Part shown: piece by piece, positions 1 through 8,589 of the stretch
How positions within the stretch are numbered: the stretch's first letter is position 1
Layout: the number at the start of each line of letters is the position of its first letter
From: CAYJPV01 sp964396055
GTDB taxonomy: Bacteria > Acidobacteriota > Vicinamibacteria > Vicinamibacterales > JAKQTR01
NCBI GenBank assembly: GCA_964396055.1
Contig: CAYNDV010000088.1
Location: forward strand, 1-19,122
Direction of reading: 5' to 3'
DNA: 19,122 nt
Program-made: the position numbers and the translations under genes
The notes under the pieces: model-generated
What the model was told of the DNA's origin: nothing
What the model saw: only the letters and a program-made list of their open reading frames with translations
Database searches by the model: none

Positions 1-64
1 CCCCGGCGCGCCCGCGACATGGCAGCGCTCGCGCCTTCGAGACGAGCAATCTTGTGATCCCGGG

Positions 65-1066
65 CTACTTCGCGTACTCCTTGAACCGCTCCAGGAACAG
101 CCTCGCGGTGCGGTCGAGGTTCTCGATCGACCCGCCGCCGTCGAGCACCTCGCACATCTCGTAGGCAACGTAGCCCCGGTAGCCAATCTGCTTCATGGCG
201 TCGAAGAACGCCTTGTAGTCGATGAACCCCTCGCCGAACGGCACGGCCCGGATGACGTCGGTCTGGCGTTCGTAGTTGGTCAACTGGGCGTTGTACCGGA
301 ACCGCGGGTGCCTGACGTAGTCGGCCACGGTGGTGTAGGCCACCAGGTCGCCCATCCGGCGGACGGCCGCGGCGAGATCCTGGCCGTTGATGCCTTCGAG
401 CGCCGGCGACCAGGCGTCAAACGCCGCCCGGCAGTTCGGCTCGTTCACCTCGCGCAGCAGCCAGCGCGTGGCATCGGGGTGGATGGCGATGTCGTGGTGG
501 TTCTGCACGACGAGCGTGACGCCGTACTCGGCCGCCTTGCGCGAGGCCAGCCGCAGTCCCTGAACCACCGCCGCCCACTGGGCGTCGTACGGCACGCCAT
601 CACGTTCGTAGCCGGTGAACACCCGGATCATCGGGATGTCCAGATCCTTCGCCAGCCGCGCCAGTTCCCCGACGTAGACCGCCCCCATTTCCGCGCTGGG
701 GATGCCCATCTTGTCGATGCTCGCCGTGAAGTCAGGGTACCCGGCCAGGCAGACGATGCGCATCCCGAGTTCCTGCAGGCGCGCCTTGAGCTTCGTCCGG
801 GCGGCGGCGTCGAAGTCCAGCGGCGACAGGTGAGGCCGCTTGCCCATCACCTCGACGTTGGTGAACCCGAGTTCCTTCGCCTTGACGAGGAACTGGTCGA
901 GCGACAACTGAGCCTGCCCGCGCCACACGCCGGCGTAGCTGACCGAGTGCAGCACGGGCGTGAAGCCGTAGGCCTTCGCCACGTCCTGCGCCCGGGCGGA
1001 CGGCATTCCGAAGACCCCGCCCACTCCGGCGACGAGCACACACGCGGCCACGACACGTCGAAGCAT
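65..1066 (-). CDS. Exported sugar phosphate isomerase/epimerase-like TIM-barrel protein
   Basis: The 333-residue product begins with a Sec-type signal peptide: basic MLRR, a hydrophobic stretch to about residue 20, and a likely cleavage after ARA at residue 26. The rest fits the xylose-isomerase-like TIM barrel (AP_endonuc_2, COG1082): strands such as VTLVVQNHHD (about 184-192), AAFDAWSP (214-221) and GYVAYEMCE (298-306) sit where metal-binding residues usually lie. D217 and E303 are candidate ligands, but the first strand carries Gln188 where many relatives have Glu, so the metal site may be altered. The substrate is unknown; location after araD and outside the cytoplasm suggests processing of a sugar, but this is inference. 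The start at 1066 is supported by a strong purine-rich Shine-Dalgarno (GAGGAG about five bases upstream). It is 112 bases downstream of araD on the same strand, separated by a tandem array and a palindrome, so it may be transcribed separately. Confidence 0.8.
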   Translation of the reverse strand: MLRRVVAACVLVAGVGGVFGMPSARAQDVAKAYGFTPVLHSVSYAGVWRGQAQLSLDQFLVKAKELGFTNVEVMGKRPHLSPLDFDAAARTKLKARLQELGMRIVCLAGYPDFTASIDKMGIPSAEMGAVYVGELARLAKDLDIPMIRVFTGYERDGVPYDAQWAAVVQGLRLASRKAAEYGVTLVVQNHHDIAIHPDATRWLLREVNEPNCRAAFDAWSPALEGINGQDLAAAVRRMGDLVAYTTVADYVRHPRFRYNAQLTNYERQTDVIRAVPFGEGFIDYKAFFDAMKQIGYRGYVAYEMCEVLDGGGSIENLDRTARLFLERFKEYAK

Positions 1067-1079
1067 GGCTCCTCCTCGC

Positions 1080-1094
1080 GGAGTAGTCTACTCC
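1080..1094. promoter_or_regulatory. 15-bp perfect inverted repeat before the TIM-barrel gene
   Basis: GGAGTAGTCTACTCC is a perfect palindrome with 7-base arms around a single central T. It lies a few bases upstream of the Shine-Dalgarno of the gene starting at 1066. It does not resemble the CCGTGAACGTTCACGG sites elsewhere in the window. It could be an operator for another regulator or an RNA hairpin in the leader; the sequence alone does not decide. Confidence 0.4.
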
Positions 1095-1110
1095 AGGGGC
1101 CAGGAGCCCC

Positions 1111-1170
<60 letters not shown>

Positions 1171-1178
1171 GAGCGCCC

Positions 1179-1874
1179 CTACCCCTGCCCGTAGTAGGCC
1201 TCGGGCCCGTGCTTGCGGCGGAAGTGCTTGCGCAGCAGGGCGTCGCCCACGGACAGGGCGTCAGGGTTGAGGCGCACCGTCAGGGCCGCCAGTCGCGCGA
1301 TGTACTCCAGGCTCACGGCCTGATCCACCGCCAGCTCCACCGTGGGGCCCCACGCGAAGGGCCCGTGGTTCGCCACCAGCACGGCCGGGAACTCGGCGGG
1401 ATCGAGCGCCGCGAACCGCTCGATGATGACGCGGCCGGTGTTGATCTCGTACGCGCTCTCGATCTCGGCCGGCAACATCGGTCTCGTGCACGGCACGGCG
1501 CCGTTGAAGTAGTCGGCGTGGGTCGTGCCGAGGGGCGGGATGTCCCGGCACGCCTGGGCCCAGCCGGTCGCGTACAGGCTGTGGGTGTGGACGATGCCGC
1601 CGACCGCGGGGAAGGCACGGTAGAGCTCGAGGTGCGTCGGCGTGTCGGAACTCGGCCGCCAGGGCCCGCCCATCGCCTCGCCGGACGCGACGTCCACAAG
1701 CACGATGTTCTCCACGCCCATCTTCGCGTAGGGCACGCCCGAGGCCTTGATGGCCATGAGTCCCTGCTCGCGGTCGATCGCGCTGGCGTTGCCGAACGTG
1801 CCGGTGACGAGTCCCTCGCGCACGATGCGCAGGTTCGCCTCCAGCGTCCGCTGCCTGAGTTCGAGCATCATCAT
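1179..1874 (-). CDS. araD: L-ribulose-5-phosphate 4-epimerase
   Basis: This cytoplasmic class II aldolase-type epimerase converts L-ribulose 5-phosphate to D-xylulose 5-phosphate, the last step of the isomerase-kinase-epimerase arabinose pathway. The protein is 231 residues, the same length as E. coli AraD. The zinc ligands are visible as H96 and H98 in the IVHTHSLYATGWAQ stretch and H170 in VANHGPF. The phosphate/substrate loop SSDTPTH (75-81), the catalytic D121 in HADYFNG and the C-terminal AYYGQG tyrosines are all retained. Three consecutive ATG codons (1874, 1871, 1868) could each start the protein; there is no clear Shine-Dalgarno to choose between them. It follows araB by 45 bases on the same strand and is almost certainly cotranscribed. 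The related fuculose-phosphate aldolase is unlikely given the motifs and the araB neighbour. Confidence 0.94.
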   Translation of the reverse strand: MMMLELRQRTLEANLRIVREGLVTGTFGNASAIDREQGLMAIKASGVPYAKMGVENIVLVDVASGEAMGGPWRPSSDTPTHLELYRAFPAVGGIVHTHSLYATGWAQACRDIPPLGTTHADYFNGAVPCTRPMLPAEIESAYEINTGRVIIERFAALDPAEFPAVLVANHGPFAWGPTVELAVDQAVSLEYIARLAALTVRLNPDALSVGDALLRKHFRRKHGPEAYYGQG

Positions 1875-1919
1875 GGCGGGTACCCCGGCGCCGCCGGGCG
1901 CCCCTGCCCGTCGCCGGCT

Positions 1920-3605
1920 TCAGCGCCGCGCGCGCTGCCGGATGTCGAGCAACTGCTTCATCACATCGTACATCGACCCCTGCCACGACGCGGTCCCGAA
2001 CGCGTCGTGCAGCCGCCGGTAGAGCGGATACAGGTCGCGGTACACGGCGTGCGCGGCCGGGCGGGGCTTGTAGGCCGACGCCTTGAGCCCGGTCATGGCC
2101 CGCTGCGCGTCGGCGAACGTCGCGTGTCCGCCTGCCACCCGCCCCGCCACCACGGCGCCGGCGATCGCCGACCCCAGGGCGCAGGTCTGCGCGGAGCGGC
2201 TGATGCGCATGGGGCGGCCCGTGACGTCGGCGTAGGTCTGCATCACCAGCGGGCTCTTCTCCGCGATTCCGCCGCAATTCACCACCTCATCGACGCGCAC
2301 GCCGTACTCGGCGAACCGTTCGATGATCGTGAGCGCGCCGAACGCGGTCGCCTCGATGAGCGCGCGGTAGATCTCGGCCGGCGTCGTGTAGAGCGTGAGC
2401 CCCACGATGAGACCCGTCAGGCGCTGGTCCACCAGCACGGTCCGGTTGCCGTTGTTCCAGTCGAGGGCCAGCAACCCCGAGGCGCCGGGGGCGATCTTCG
2501 CCGCCTGCGCCTCGAGCGTGGCGTGGGTCACCGCCGCGCCGCCCGGCTGCACGTAGCTCACGAACCAGTTGAAGATGTCCCCGACGGCGGACTGCCCGGC
2601 CTCCAGGCCGAACGCGCCGGGCAGCACGCTGCCGTCAACGATGCCGCAGAGCCCCGGGATGTCCGGCACCCGGGCGGCCGCAGGCGCCACGGTGATGTCG
2701 CAGGTGCTCGTGCCGATGATCTTGACCAGCGTGCCGGGCCGGACGCCCGCGCCGATGGCCCCGAGGTGCGCGTCGAAGGCGCCCACGGCGACGGGGATAC
2801 CCGCCCGCAGCCCGGTACGCTTCGCCCAGGCCGTGGTGAGGCCGCCCGCGGCCTGATCCACGGTGTACGCGCGCGACGGCAGCCGGCTGCGCAGCGCCGC
2901 GAGCCGGGGATCGAGCGCCGCGAGAAACGCCTCGTCCGGGTAGCCGCCCCAGGCGTCGCTGTACATCGCCTTGTGGCCGGCGGCGCAGACGCCGACGCGG
3001 ATGGCATCCGGCGCCTCGGTACCCGTCAACATCGCCGGGATCCAGTCGGCAATCTCTACCCAGGAGTGAGCCGCCTTGAAGACCGCCGGCGCCGTGCGCA
3101 GACAGTGCAGGATCTTGCTGAAGAACCACTCGCTCGAGTACGTGCCGCCGATCTTCGCGAGGTACTGCGGGCGCAGGCGCGCGGCCAGCGCGGTGATCTC
3201 GGCGGCTTCGGCGACGCCGGTGTGGTCCTTCCACAGCCAGGCCATGGCGGCGGGGTTCGTGTCGAACCGGGGCGACAGGGCCAGGGGACGACCCGACGCG
3301 TCCACCGGCAGCGGCGTGCTGCCCGTCGTGTCCACGCCGAGACCGATGACCTGGGCCGGCGTGAAGGACGGCACACGCTTGCGTGCTGCGGCGAGCGCCT
3401 TGCGGATGCTCTCCGCCGCGCCCGTGACGTAGTCGGCCGGATGCTGCCGCGCGAGGTTCGGGTCGCGACCCAGAATCACCCCGTGATCGCCGTGCTCGTA
3501 CTGCCAGACGGCGGTGCCGATCTCCGCGCCGTTCGCCACGTCAACCACCAGCGCGCGGACCGAGTTCGTGCCGTAGTCGAGACCGATGGTGTAGTGCTTC
3601 TTCAT
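1920..3605 (-). CDS. araB: Ribulokinase (FGGY family)
   Basis: The 561-residue protein phosphorylates L-ribulose to L-ribulose 5-phosphate with ATP. It begins with the FGGY phosphate loop IGLDYGTNSVRALVVD and has the ribulokinase-typical stretch GVDTTGSTPLPVD (90-102). The likely catalytic base is D278 in VGAFDAHLGAIG, and the C-terminal nucleotide-binding segment reads NCGGIAEKSPLVMQ. Length matches E. coli AraB (566). The reading frame is open for 35 more codons upstream, but the start at 3605 places the conserved IGLDYGT motif at the expected position, and the upstream residues translate repetitive intergenic sequence. An AGG nine bases before the start, within CAGGTGTCTGGC, is the only Shine-Dalgarno candidate. 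It lies between the isomerase-like gene and araD in the same orientation. Confidence 0.95.
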   Translation of the reverse strand: MKKHYTIGLDYGTNSVRALVVDVANGAEIGTAVWQYEHGDHGVILGRDPNLARQHPADYVTGAAESIRKALAAARKRVPSFTPAQVIGLGVDTTGSTPLPVDASGRPLALSPRFDTNPAAMAWLWKDHTGVAEAAEITALAARLRPQYLAKIGGTYSSEWFFSKILHCLRTAPAVFKAAHSWVEIADWIPAMLTGTEAPDAIRVGVCAAGHKAMYSDAWGGYPDEAFLAALDPRLAALRSRLPSRAYTVDQAAGGLTTAWAKRTGLRAGIPVAVGAFDAHLGAIGAGVRPGTLVKIIGTSTCDITVAPAAARVPDIPGLCGIVDGSVLPGAFGLEAGQSAVGDIFNWFVSYVQPGGAAVTHATLEAQAAKIAPGASGLLALDWNNGNRTVLVDQRLTGLIVGLTLYTTPAEIYRALIEATAFGALTIIERFAEYGVRVDEVVNCGGIAEKSPLVMQTYADVTGRPMRISRSAQTCALGSAIAGAVVAGRVAGGHATFADAQRAMTGLKASAYKPRPAAHAVYRDLYPLYRRLHDAFGTASWQGSMYDVMKQLLDIRQRARR

Positions 3606-3623
3606 GCCAGACACCTGACAGCA

Positions 3624-3647
3624 GGCCGTTAGGCCGTTGGGCCGTTG
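3624..3647. repeat. Octamer tandem array, (GGCCnnnC)n family
   Basis: Three octamers, GGCCGTTA, GGCCGTTG and GGCCGTTG, lie in the gap upstream of araB. On the minus (araB) strand they read GGCCCAAC, GGCCCAAC, GGCCTAAC and then GGCCTG, which closely parallels the array upstream of hydA at 17229-17260. Confidence 0.85.
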
Positions 3648-3665
3648 GGCGCGACAGCGTGCTCC

Positions 3666-3693
3666 CTTCTTGCTACTTGCTTCTTGCTTCTGA
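3666..3693. repeat. Heptamer tandem array (CTTCTTG)n
   Basis: Four heptamers follow one another: CTTCTTG, CTACTTG, CTTCTTG and CTTCTGA. The array sits between an octamer array and a second heptamer array in the same 123-base gap between the isomerase-like gene and araB. Confidence 0.8.
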
Positions 3694-3698
3694 CAAAC

Positions 3699-3726
3699 CC
3701 TACGCCCCACGCTCCACGCCCCACGC
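3699..3726. repeat. Heptamer tandem array (CCCACGC)n
   Basis: Four heptamers are seen: CCTACGC, CCCACGC, TCCACGC and CCCACGC. The array ends two bases from the stop codon of the minus-strand isomerase-like gene and so forms its immediate 3' flank. Confidence 0.8.
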
Positions 3727-3728
3727 CC

Positions 3729-5138
<1,410 letters not shown>

Positions 5139-5265
5139 GAATCGTCTCCGGATGGTCGGGCCGGCCTTCAGCGGGGCCGACATCGGTCGAGGGGCCAAGG
5201 GGGCTGGCGCGGCCTAGTCTAGCGTGTCCGGCACGGGCTGCGTACAGGCCGTTTTCTTGGGCTGG

Positions 5266-5281
5266 CCGTGAACGTTCACGT
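5266..5281. promoter_or_regulatory. LacI-family operator for the arabinose catabolic operon
   Basis: CCGTGAACGTTCACGT contains a 14-bp perfect palindrome (5267-5280). It matches the sites at 6562-6577 and 8563-8578 almost base for base. It lies six bases downstream of the -10 of the minus-strand promoter at 5287-5316, that is, over the expected transcription start, where a bound repressor would block initiation. The local LacI-family protein (5338-6456) is the natural candidate to bind it. Confidence 0.85.
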
Positions 5282-5286
5282 GGTTC

Positions 5287-5316
5287 AACGTACGGGATTC
5301 CTCCGAACCCTGTCAA
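5287..5316 (-). promoter_or_regulatory. Promoter of the isomerase-araB-araD operon
   Basis: On the minus strand a perfect -35 TTGACA (5311-5316) is followed, after 18 bases, by a -10-like TACGTT (5287-5292). The transcript would start near 5280, inside the palindromic operator, giving a leader of about 140 bases before the start codon at 5138. The -35 box is excellent; the -10 is weak, as expected for a regulated promoter. Confidence 0.6.
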
Positions 5317-5337
5317 GCGCGCCTGACTCAGCCCTGC

Positions 5338-6456
5338 TCAGCCTCGAGTCCCTCCCGGATCCGTCTCGGGCGCTTCCAGATCCACCCGCAGCCGTTCCAG
5401 GAACAGGTCGAGGTTGCTGCGCATCAGCAGGTGCGGCATCACCTTGATGCGCGGCGAAGGATACGTGCCGTTGACCAGGTACTCCCGCAGCGCCAGAAGC
5501 GCCTGCCGCCCCTGGCTCAGCGGCCGCTGGTACACCGTGGCCGCCACCGAGCCGTCCCGGATCCAGGGCACCAGGGCGGGGAACAGGTCGGTGGTGACAA
5601 TGGTCAAGTCGTGCAGCCGGCCCAACTGGCGGGCGGCTTCCAGCACCGGCAGCGAGTTGACGGTGCTGACATACAGCCCTTTGAGCCCCGGCTGCGACTT
5701 CAACAGGTTCAGCGCCCGCCGGTGACCGACCCGTTCCTCGTCGTGGGCCTCGACAACCGCCGCCAGGCTGGTGCCGCCCGGGCCCGGCCGCAGGCTGGCC
5801 TCGAACCCGCGCAGCTTGTCGGCATGATCCTGTGTTCCCAGCCAGCCTGTGAAGAACGCCACGCTCCCTCCGCCGGGCAGGAACCGGGACAGCAACTCAC
5901 CGGCCACCGCGCCGACCGTGAACGGGTCGGCCGACACCGACGTGAGACGCTCGGTGCCCGGCGCGTCGGTGACGACACAGACCACGGGCACGTTCTGCTT
6001 CGCCGCCTTGCGGATCCAGGGCCGGAGCGTCGCCGGGTCGCCGGGCGCGATGACGATCCCATGCACGCCGCGGTCGAGCGCCGCCTTGAAGAGCGGCACG
6101 TCGCCTTCTCCCATGCGCGGGTAGGACGCGAATTCGACGTGAATCGACGGCTCGTACGGCCCCGCCGCGTCCAGGATGCCTTCCCGCAGCGAGTCCCAGA
6201 ACAAGGCGATCTCACGGGGCAGGTGCACCGCCACGCGGAACGTCTTCGGCGACTTCAGGTGGCGCGCCGCCAGGTTGGGCCGGTACCCCATCGACTCGGC
6301 CATGGCCAGCACACGGGCCCGCGTCAGGGGATTGATGCCCGGCTTGTCGTGCAGCGCGCGATCGACGGTGCCGATCGACACGTCGAGCGCGCGGGCGATG
6401 TCCTTGATGCCGACCGCCCTGGCCGGCGTATGCGGCTGTTTCGGAGACGACGCCAT
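5338..6456 (-). CDS. LacI-family transcriptional repressor, probable arabinose regulator
   Basis: This 372-residue protein has an N-terminal LacI helix-turn-helix (about 16-65): VGIKDIARALDVSIGTVDRALHDKPG, then RARVLAMAESMGYRPN. A hinge-helix-like LAARHLKSP follows. The remainder is a periplasmic-binding-protein-like sugar sensor domain with features such as VHGIVIAPGDPATL and the effector-pocket region VVTTDLFPALVPWIRDGSVAATVYQRP. The TVDRALH variant of the recognition helix is a subtype rather than the classical TVSRVL. A weak Shine-Dalgarno AGGGA lies seven bases before the ATG. It is flanked by palindromic operators on both sides (5266-5281 and 6562-6577), so it probably represses the catabolic operon, the symporter, the GH127 gene and possibly itself, with arabinose or a related sugar as inducer (inference). 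Confidence 0.9.
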   Translation of the reverse strand: MASSPKQPHTPARAVGIKDIARALDVSIGTVDRALHDKPGINPLTRARVLAMAESMGYRPNLAARHLKSPKTFRVAVHLPREIALFWDSLREGILDAAGPYEPSIHVEFASYPRMGEGDVPLFKAALDRGVHGIVIAPGDPATLRPWIRKAAKQNVPVVCVVTDAPGTERLTSVSADPFTVGAVAGELLSRFLPGGGSVAFFTGWLGTQDHADKLRGFEASLRPGPGGTSLAAVVEAHDEERVGHRRALNLLKSQPGLKGLYVSTVNSLPVLEAARQLGRLHDLTIVTTDLFPALVPWIRDGSVAATVYQRPLSQGRQALLALREYLVNGTYPSPRIKVMPHLLMRSNLDLFLERLRVDLEAPETDPGGTRG

Positions 6457-6561
6457 GGTGGGGTCCCTGCCGGTGGCGGCGCGGCCGGCCCCAGCCGCTG
6501 GCCCCGCGCCGCAGACTGCGCTATCTTACGTCAGCCGCTGCGCGGTAGGCGGAAAACCGTG

Positions 6562-6577
6562 CCGGGAACGTTCACGA
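6562..6577. promoter_or_regulatory. LacI-family operator between the repressor and symporter genes
   Basis: CCGGGAACGTTCACGA differs from the 16-bp consensus CCGTGAACGTTCACGG at two positions, keeping the GAACGTTCACG core. It overlaps the -35 region of the symporter promoter. The repressor gene is transcribed away on the other strand, so one bound repressor could control both directions. A TAAGAT hexamer on the minus strand at 6523-6528 is a possible -10 for the repressor gene, without a good -35. Confidence 0.75.
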
Positions 6578-6600
6578 GAAACCGCTCCATGGGTTAAGAT
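6571..6600 (+). promoter_or_regulatory. Candidate promoter of the sugar symporter
   Basis: TTCACG (6571-6576) as -35 and TAAGAT (6595-6600) as -10 are separated by 18 bases; each matches the sigma-70 consensus at four of six positions. The -35 is part of the LacI-type operator, which fits repression by occlusion. Transcription would begin near 6607, giving a leader of about 60 bases. Confidence 0.45.
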
Positions 6601-6669
6601 GCCTCCGCTTCCGGTGCGCCGGGTCCAGGACGGCCGCCGGGTCCGCCCGATTCACGAAAGGCTGTGTCC

Positions 6670-8433
6670 ATGGCCACGATCGACTGGCTCGTCATCCTCG
6701 CCTACTTCGGCCTGCTCGCCGCCCTCACCGCATGGGCGATCCGCAAGAACAAGGACACCGCCGACGACTACTTCCTCGCCGGCCGCGGCCTGGGGTGGAT
6801 CGTCGTCGGCGCCTCCATCTTCGCGTCGAACATCGGCTCCGAGCACCTCGTGGGCCTCGCCGGATCCGGCGCCACCAGCGGCGTGGCCCTGGCCCACTAC
6901 GAACTGCACGCCTGGTGCCTGCTCGTGCTGGGCTGGGTGCTGGTGCCGTTCTACATCCGGTCGCGCGTCTACACGATGCCCGAGTTCCTGGAGCGCCGCT
7001 TCTCGCCAACGGCCCGCTGGGTCCTCTCGCTCATCTCGCTGGTGGCCTACGTCCTGACGAAACTCGCGGTGGGCATCTTCGCCGGCGGCGTCGTGTTCGG
7101 CACGCTGATGCCGGAGTTGAGCCTGACCATCGCCGGCACAACCTTCAACAGCTTCTGGGTCGGCTCGGTGGCGGTGGTGCTGTTGACCGGCCTCTACACG
7201 GTGCTCGGCGGCATGCGGGCCGTCGCCTACACCGAGGCCGTCCAGACCCTCGTGCTGGTGATCGGCTCGCTGCTGCTGACGGTGTTCGGCCTGGAGAAGA
7301 TCGGCGGGTGGGCCGGCCTGCGCGCGACCCTCGACCCCGACATGTTCAATCTCTGGAAACCGCTGATCCCGGCCGGCGTCGAGGGCACGTGGGCGCCCGT
7401 CAAGGAAGCCGGGCGGATGGCCTGGTACTTCAACGGCAACTACCCCTGGCTCGGCATGCTCTTCTGCGCGCCCATCATCGGCCTCTGGTACTGGTGCACC
7501 GATCAGTACATCGTCCAGCGGACGCTGGGCGCGCCGTCAGAACAGGAAGCCCGGCGCGGCAGCATCTTTGCCTCGTTCCTCAAGCTGCTGCCCGTGTTCA
7601 TCTTCATCATTCCCGGCATGCTGGCGCTGGCGCTGGCCCGCACGGGGAAGGCGCCGGGCCTCGAGACCATGGTGGACGCCAACGGCCAGGTGGTCGGCAG
7701 CGCCGCCCAGGCCGCGTATCCCCTGCTCGTCCAGAGCGTGATGCCGATCGGGCTGCGCGGCATGGTGGTGGCCGGCCTGCTGGCGGCCCTGATGAGCTCC
7801 CTCGCCGGCGCCTTCAACGCCTGCTCGACGCTCTTCACGATGGACTTCTACCAGCAGCTGAGGCCGAAGGCCTCGCAACACCAGCTCGTGTGGATCGGCC
7901 GCGTCGCCACGGTCGTGATGGTGCTGATCGCGCTGCTGTGGATCCCCGTGATCCAGGGCGCCAAGGGGCTCTACGAATACCTGCAGGGCGTGCAGGGCTA
8001 CCTCGCGCCGCCGATCTTCGCCGTGTTCTTCCTGGGCGTCTTCTTCAAGCGGCTGAATGCGAAGGGGTGTCTGGCCGCGCTGCTGGTCGGCTTCGCCCTG
8101 GGCGCGTTCCGGCTGGCCGTCGACACGCCCATCAGCCTGGGTATGCAGGGGTACGAGTCCGGCTACGCCGCCGGGTCGTTCCTGTGGATCGTCAACAACA
8201 TCTACTTCCAGTACTACAGCCTGCTCATCTTCGTGGTGTCGGTCGTCACGATGTTCGTGGTCAGCTACCTGACCGAGGCGCCGCGGGAAGAGAAGCTGCA
8301 CGGCCTGACCTACGCGACGGTGACCGACGAACACCGCGCCGAGTCCCGCGCCAGCTGGAACCGGTGGGACGTCGTGAGTTCGGCGGTGGTGCTGGTGCTG
8401 ATCCTGGCGGCGTATCTCTACTTCAACGGCTAG
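6670..8433 (+). CDS. Sodium:solute symporter (SGLT-type), probable arabinose importer
   Basis: The 587-residue inner-membrane protein belongs to the SSS family, close to the SGLT/galactose branch. Diagnostic stretches are DDYFLAGRGLGWIVVGASIF, FASNIGSEHLVGLAG, TMPEFLERRF and AGLLAALMSSLAGAFNACST (the Na+-site helix region). Around 13-14 hydrophobic segments run from residue 5 to the C-terminal VLVLILAAYLYF. It should import a monosaccharide coupled to Na+. The neighbouring arabinose genes and shared operator point to L-arabinose, though the sequence does not fix the substrate. An in-frame GTG lies at 6664, but the AAAGG at 6657-6661 is eight bases before the ATG at 6670 and only two before the GTG, so the ATG is preferred. 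It is divergent from the repressor gene. Confidence 0.9.
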   Translation: MATIDWLVILAYFGLLAALTAWAIRKNKDTADDYFLAGRGLGWIVVGASIFASNIGSEHLVGLAGSGATSGVALAHYELHAWCLLVLGWVLVPFYIRSRVYTMPEFLERRFSPTARWVLSLISLVAYVLTKLAVGIFAGGVVFGTLMPELSLTIAGTTFNSFWVGSVAVVLLTGLYTVLGGMRAVAYTEAVQTLVLVIGSLLLTVFGLEKIGGWAGLRATLDPDMFNLWKPLIPAGVEGTWAPVKEAGRMAWYFNGNYPWLGMLFCAPIIGLWYWCTDQYIVQRTLGAPSEQEARRGSIFASFLKLLPVFIFIIPGMLALALARTGKAPGLETMVDANGQVVGSAAQAAYPLLVQSVMPIGLRGMVVAGLLAALMSSLAGAFNACSTLFTMDFYQQLRPKASQHQLVWIGRVATVVMVLIALLWIPVIQGAKGLYEYLQGVQGYLAPPIFAVFFLGVFFKRLNAKGCLAALLVGFALGAFRLAVDTPISLGMQGYESGYAAGSFLWIVNNIYFQYYSLLIFVVSVVTMFVVSYLTEAPREEKLHGLTYATVTDEHRAESRASWNRWDVVSSAVVLVLILAAYLYFNG

Positions 8434-8555
8434 GGGCTCGAGGCTCGGGGGCCGGCACGGCCGCTCCAGCCGGACGTGAAGGCCCGTCGGGCGTGCGCTA
8501 CCCGCGCCTGCTCGACCGCTACGCGCAGCGCCCGAATCCGGATTGACTGCGGGCG

Positions 8556-8561
8556 TATCAT
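8556..8561 (+). promoter_or_regulatory. Candidate -10 box of the GH127 gene
   Basis: TATCAT matches the sigma-70 -10 consensus at five of six positions and is followed two bases later by the operator at 8563-8578, which would cover the transcription start. No convincing -35 is present at the right spacing; a TTGACT at 8543-8548 is too close. The predicted leader is only about 20 bases. Confidence 0.4.
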
Positions 8562-8562
8562 G

Positions 8563-8578
8563 CCGTGAACGTTCACGG
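8563..8578. promoter_or_regulatory. LacI-family operator of the GH127 gene, perfect 16-bp palindrome
   Basis: CCGTGAACGTTCACGG is a perfect 16-bp palindrome and the best of the three matching sites in the window. It ends 11 bases before the start codon and overlaps the first bases of the Shine-Dalgarno GGGAGG (8577-8582). Its position ties the secreted arabinofuranosidase to the same repressor as the uptake and catabolic genes. Confidence 0.85.
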
Positions 8579-8589
8579 GAGGAACCGGG

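Noticed and set aside
1209..3632. An 807-codon open frame on the plus strand opposite araD and araB
   Set aside because: It is antisense to two genes with intact catalytic motifs, its translation is Arg/His/Gly-rich low-complexity sequence without any recognisable domain, and such frames are routine in GC-rich DNA.
6732..8546. A 604-codon plus-strand frame overlapping the symporter
   Set aside because: It is an out-of-frame shadow of a membrane protein gene; composition is Arg/Gly/Pro-rich. Only its last 20 codons, beyond the symporter, are mentioned as a possible remnant.
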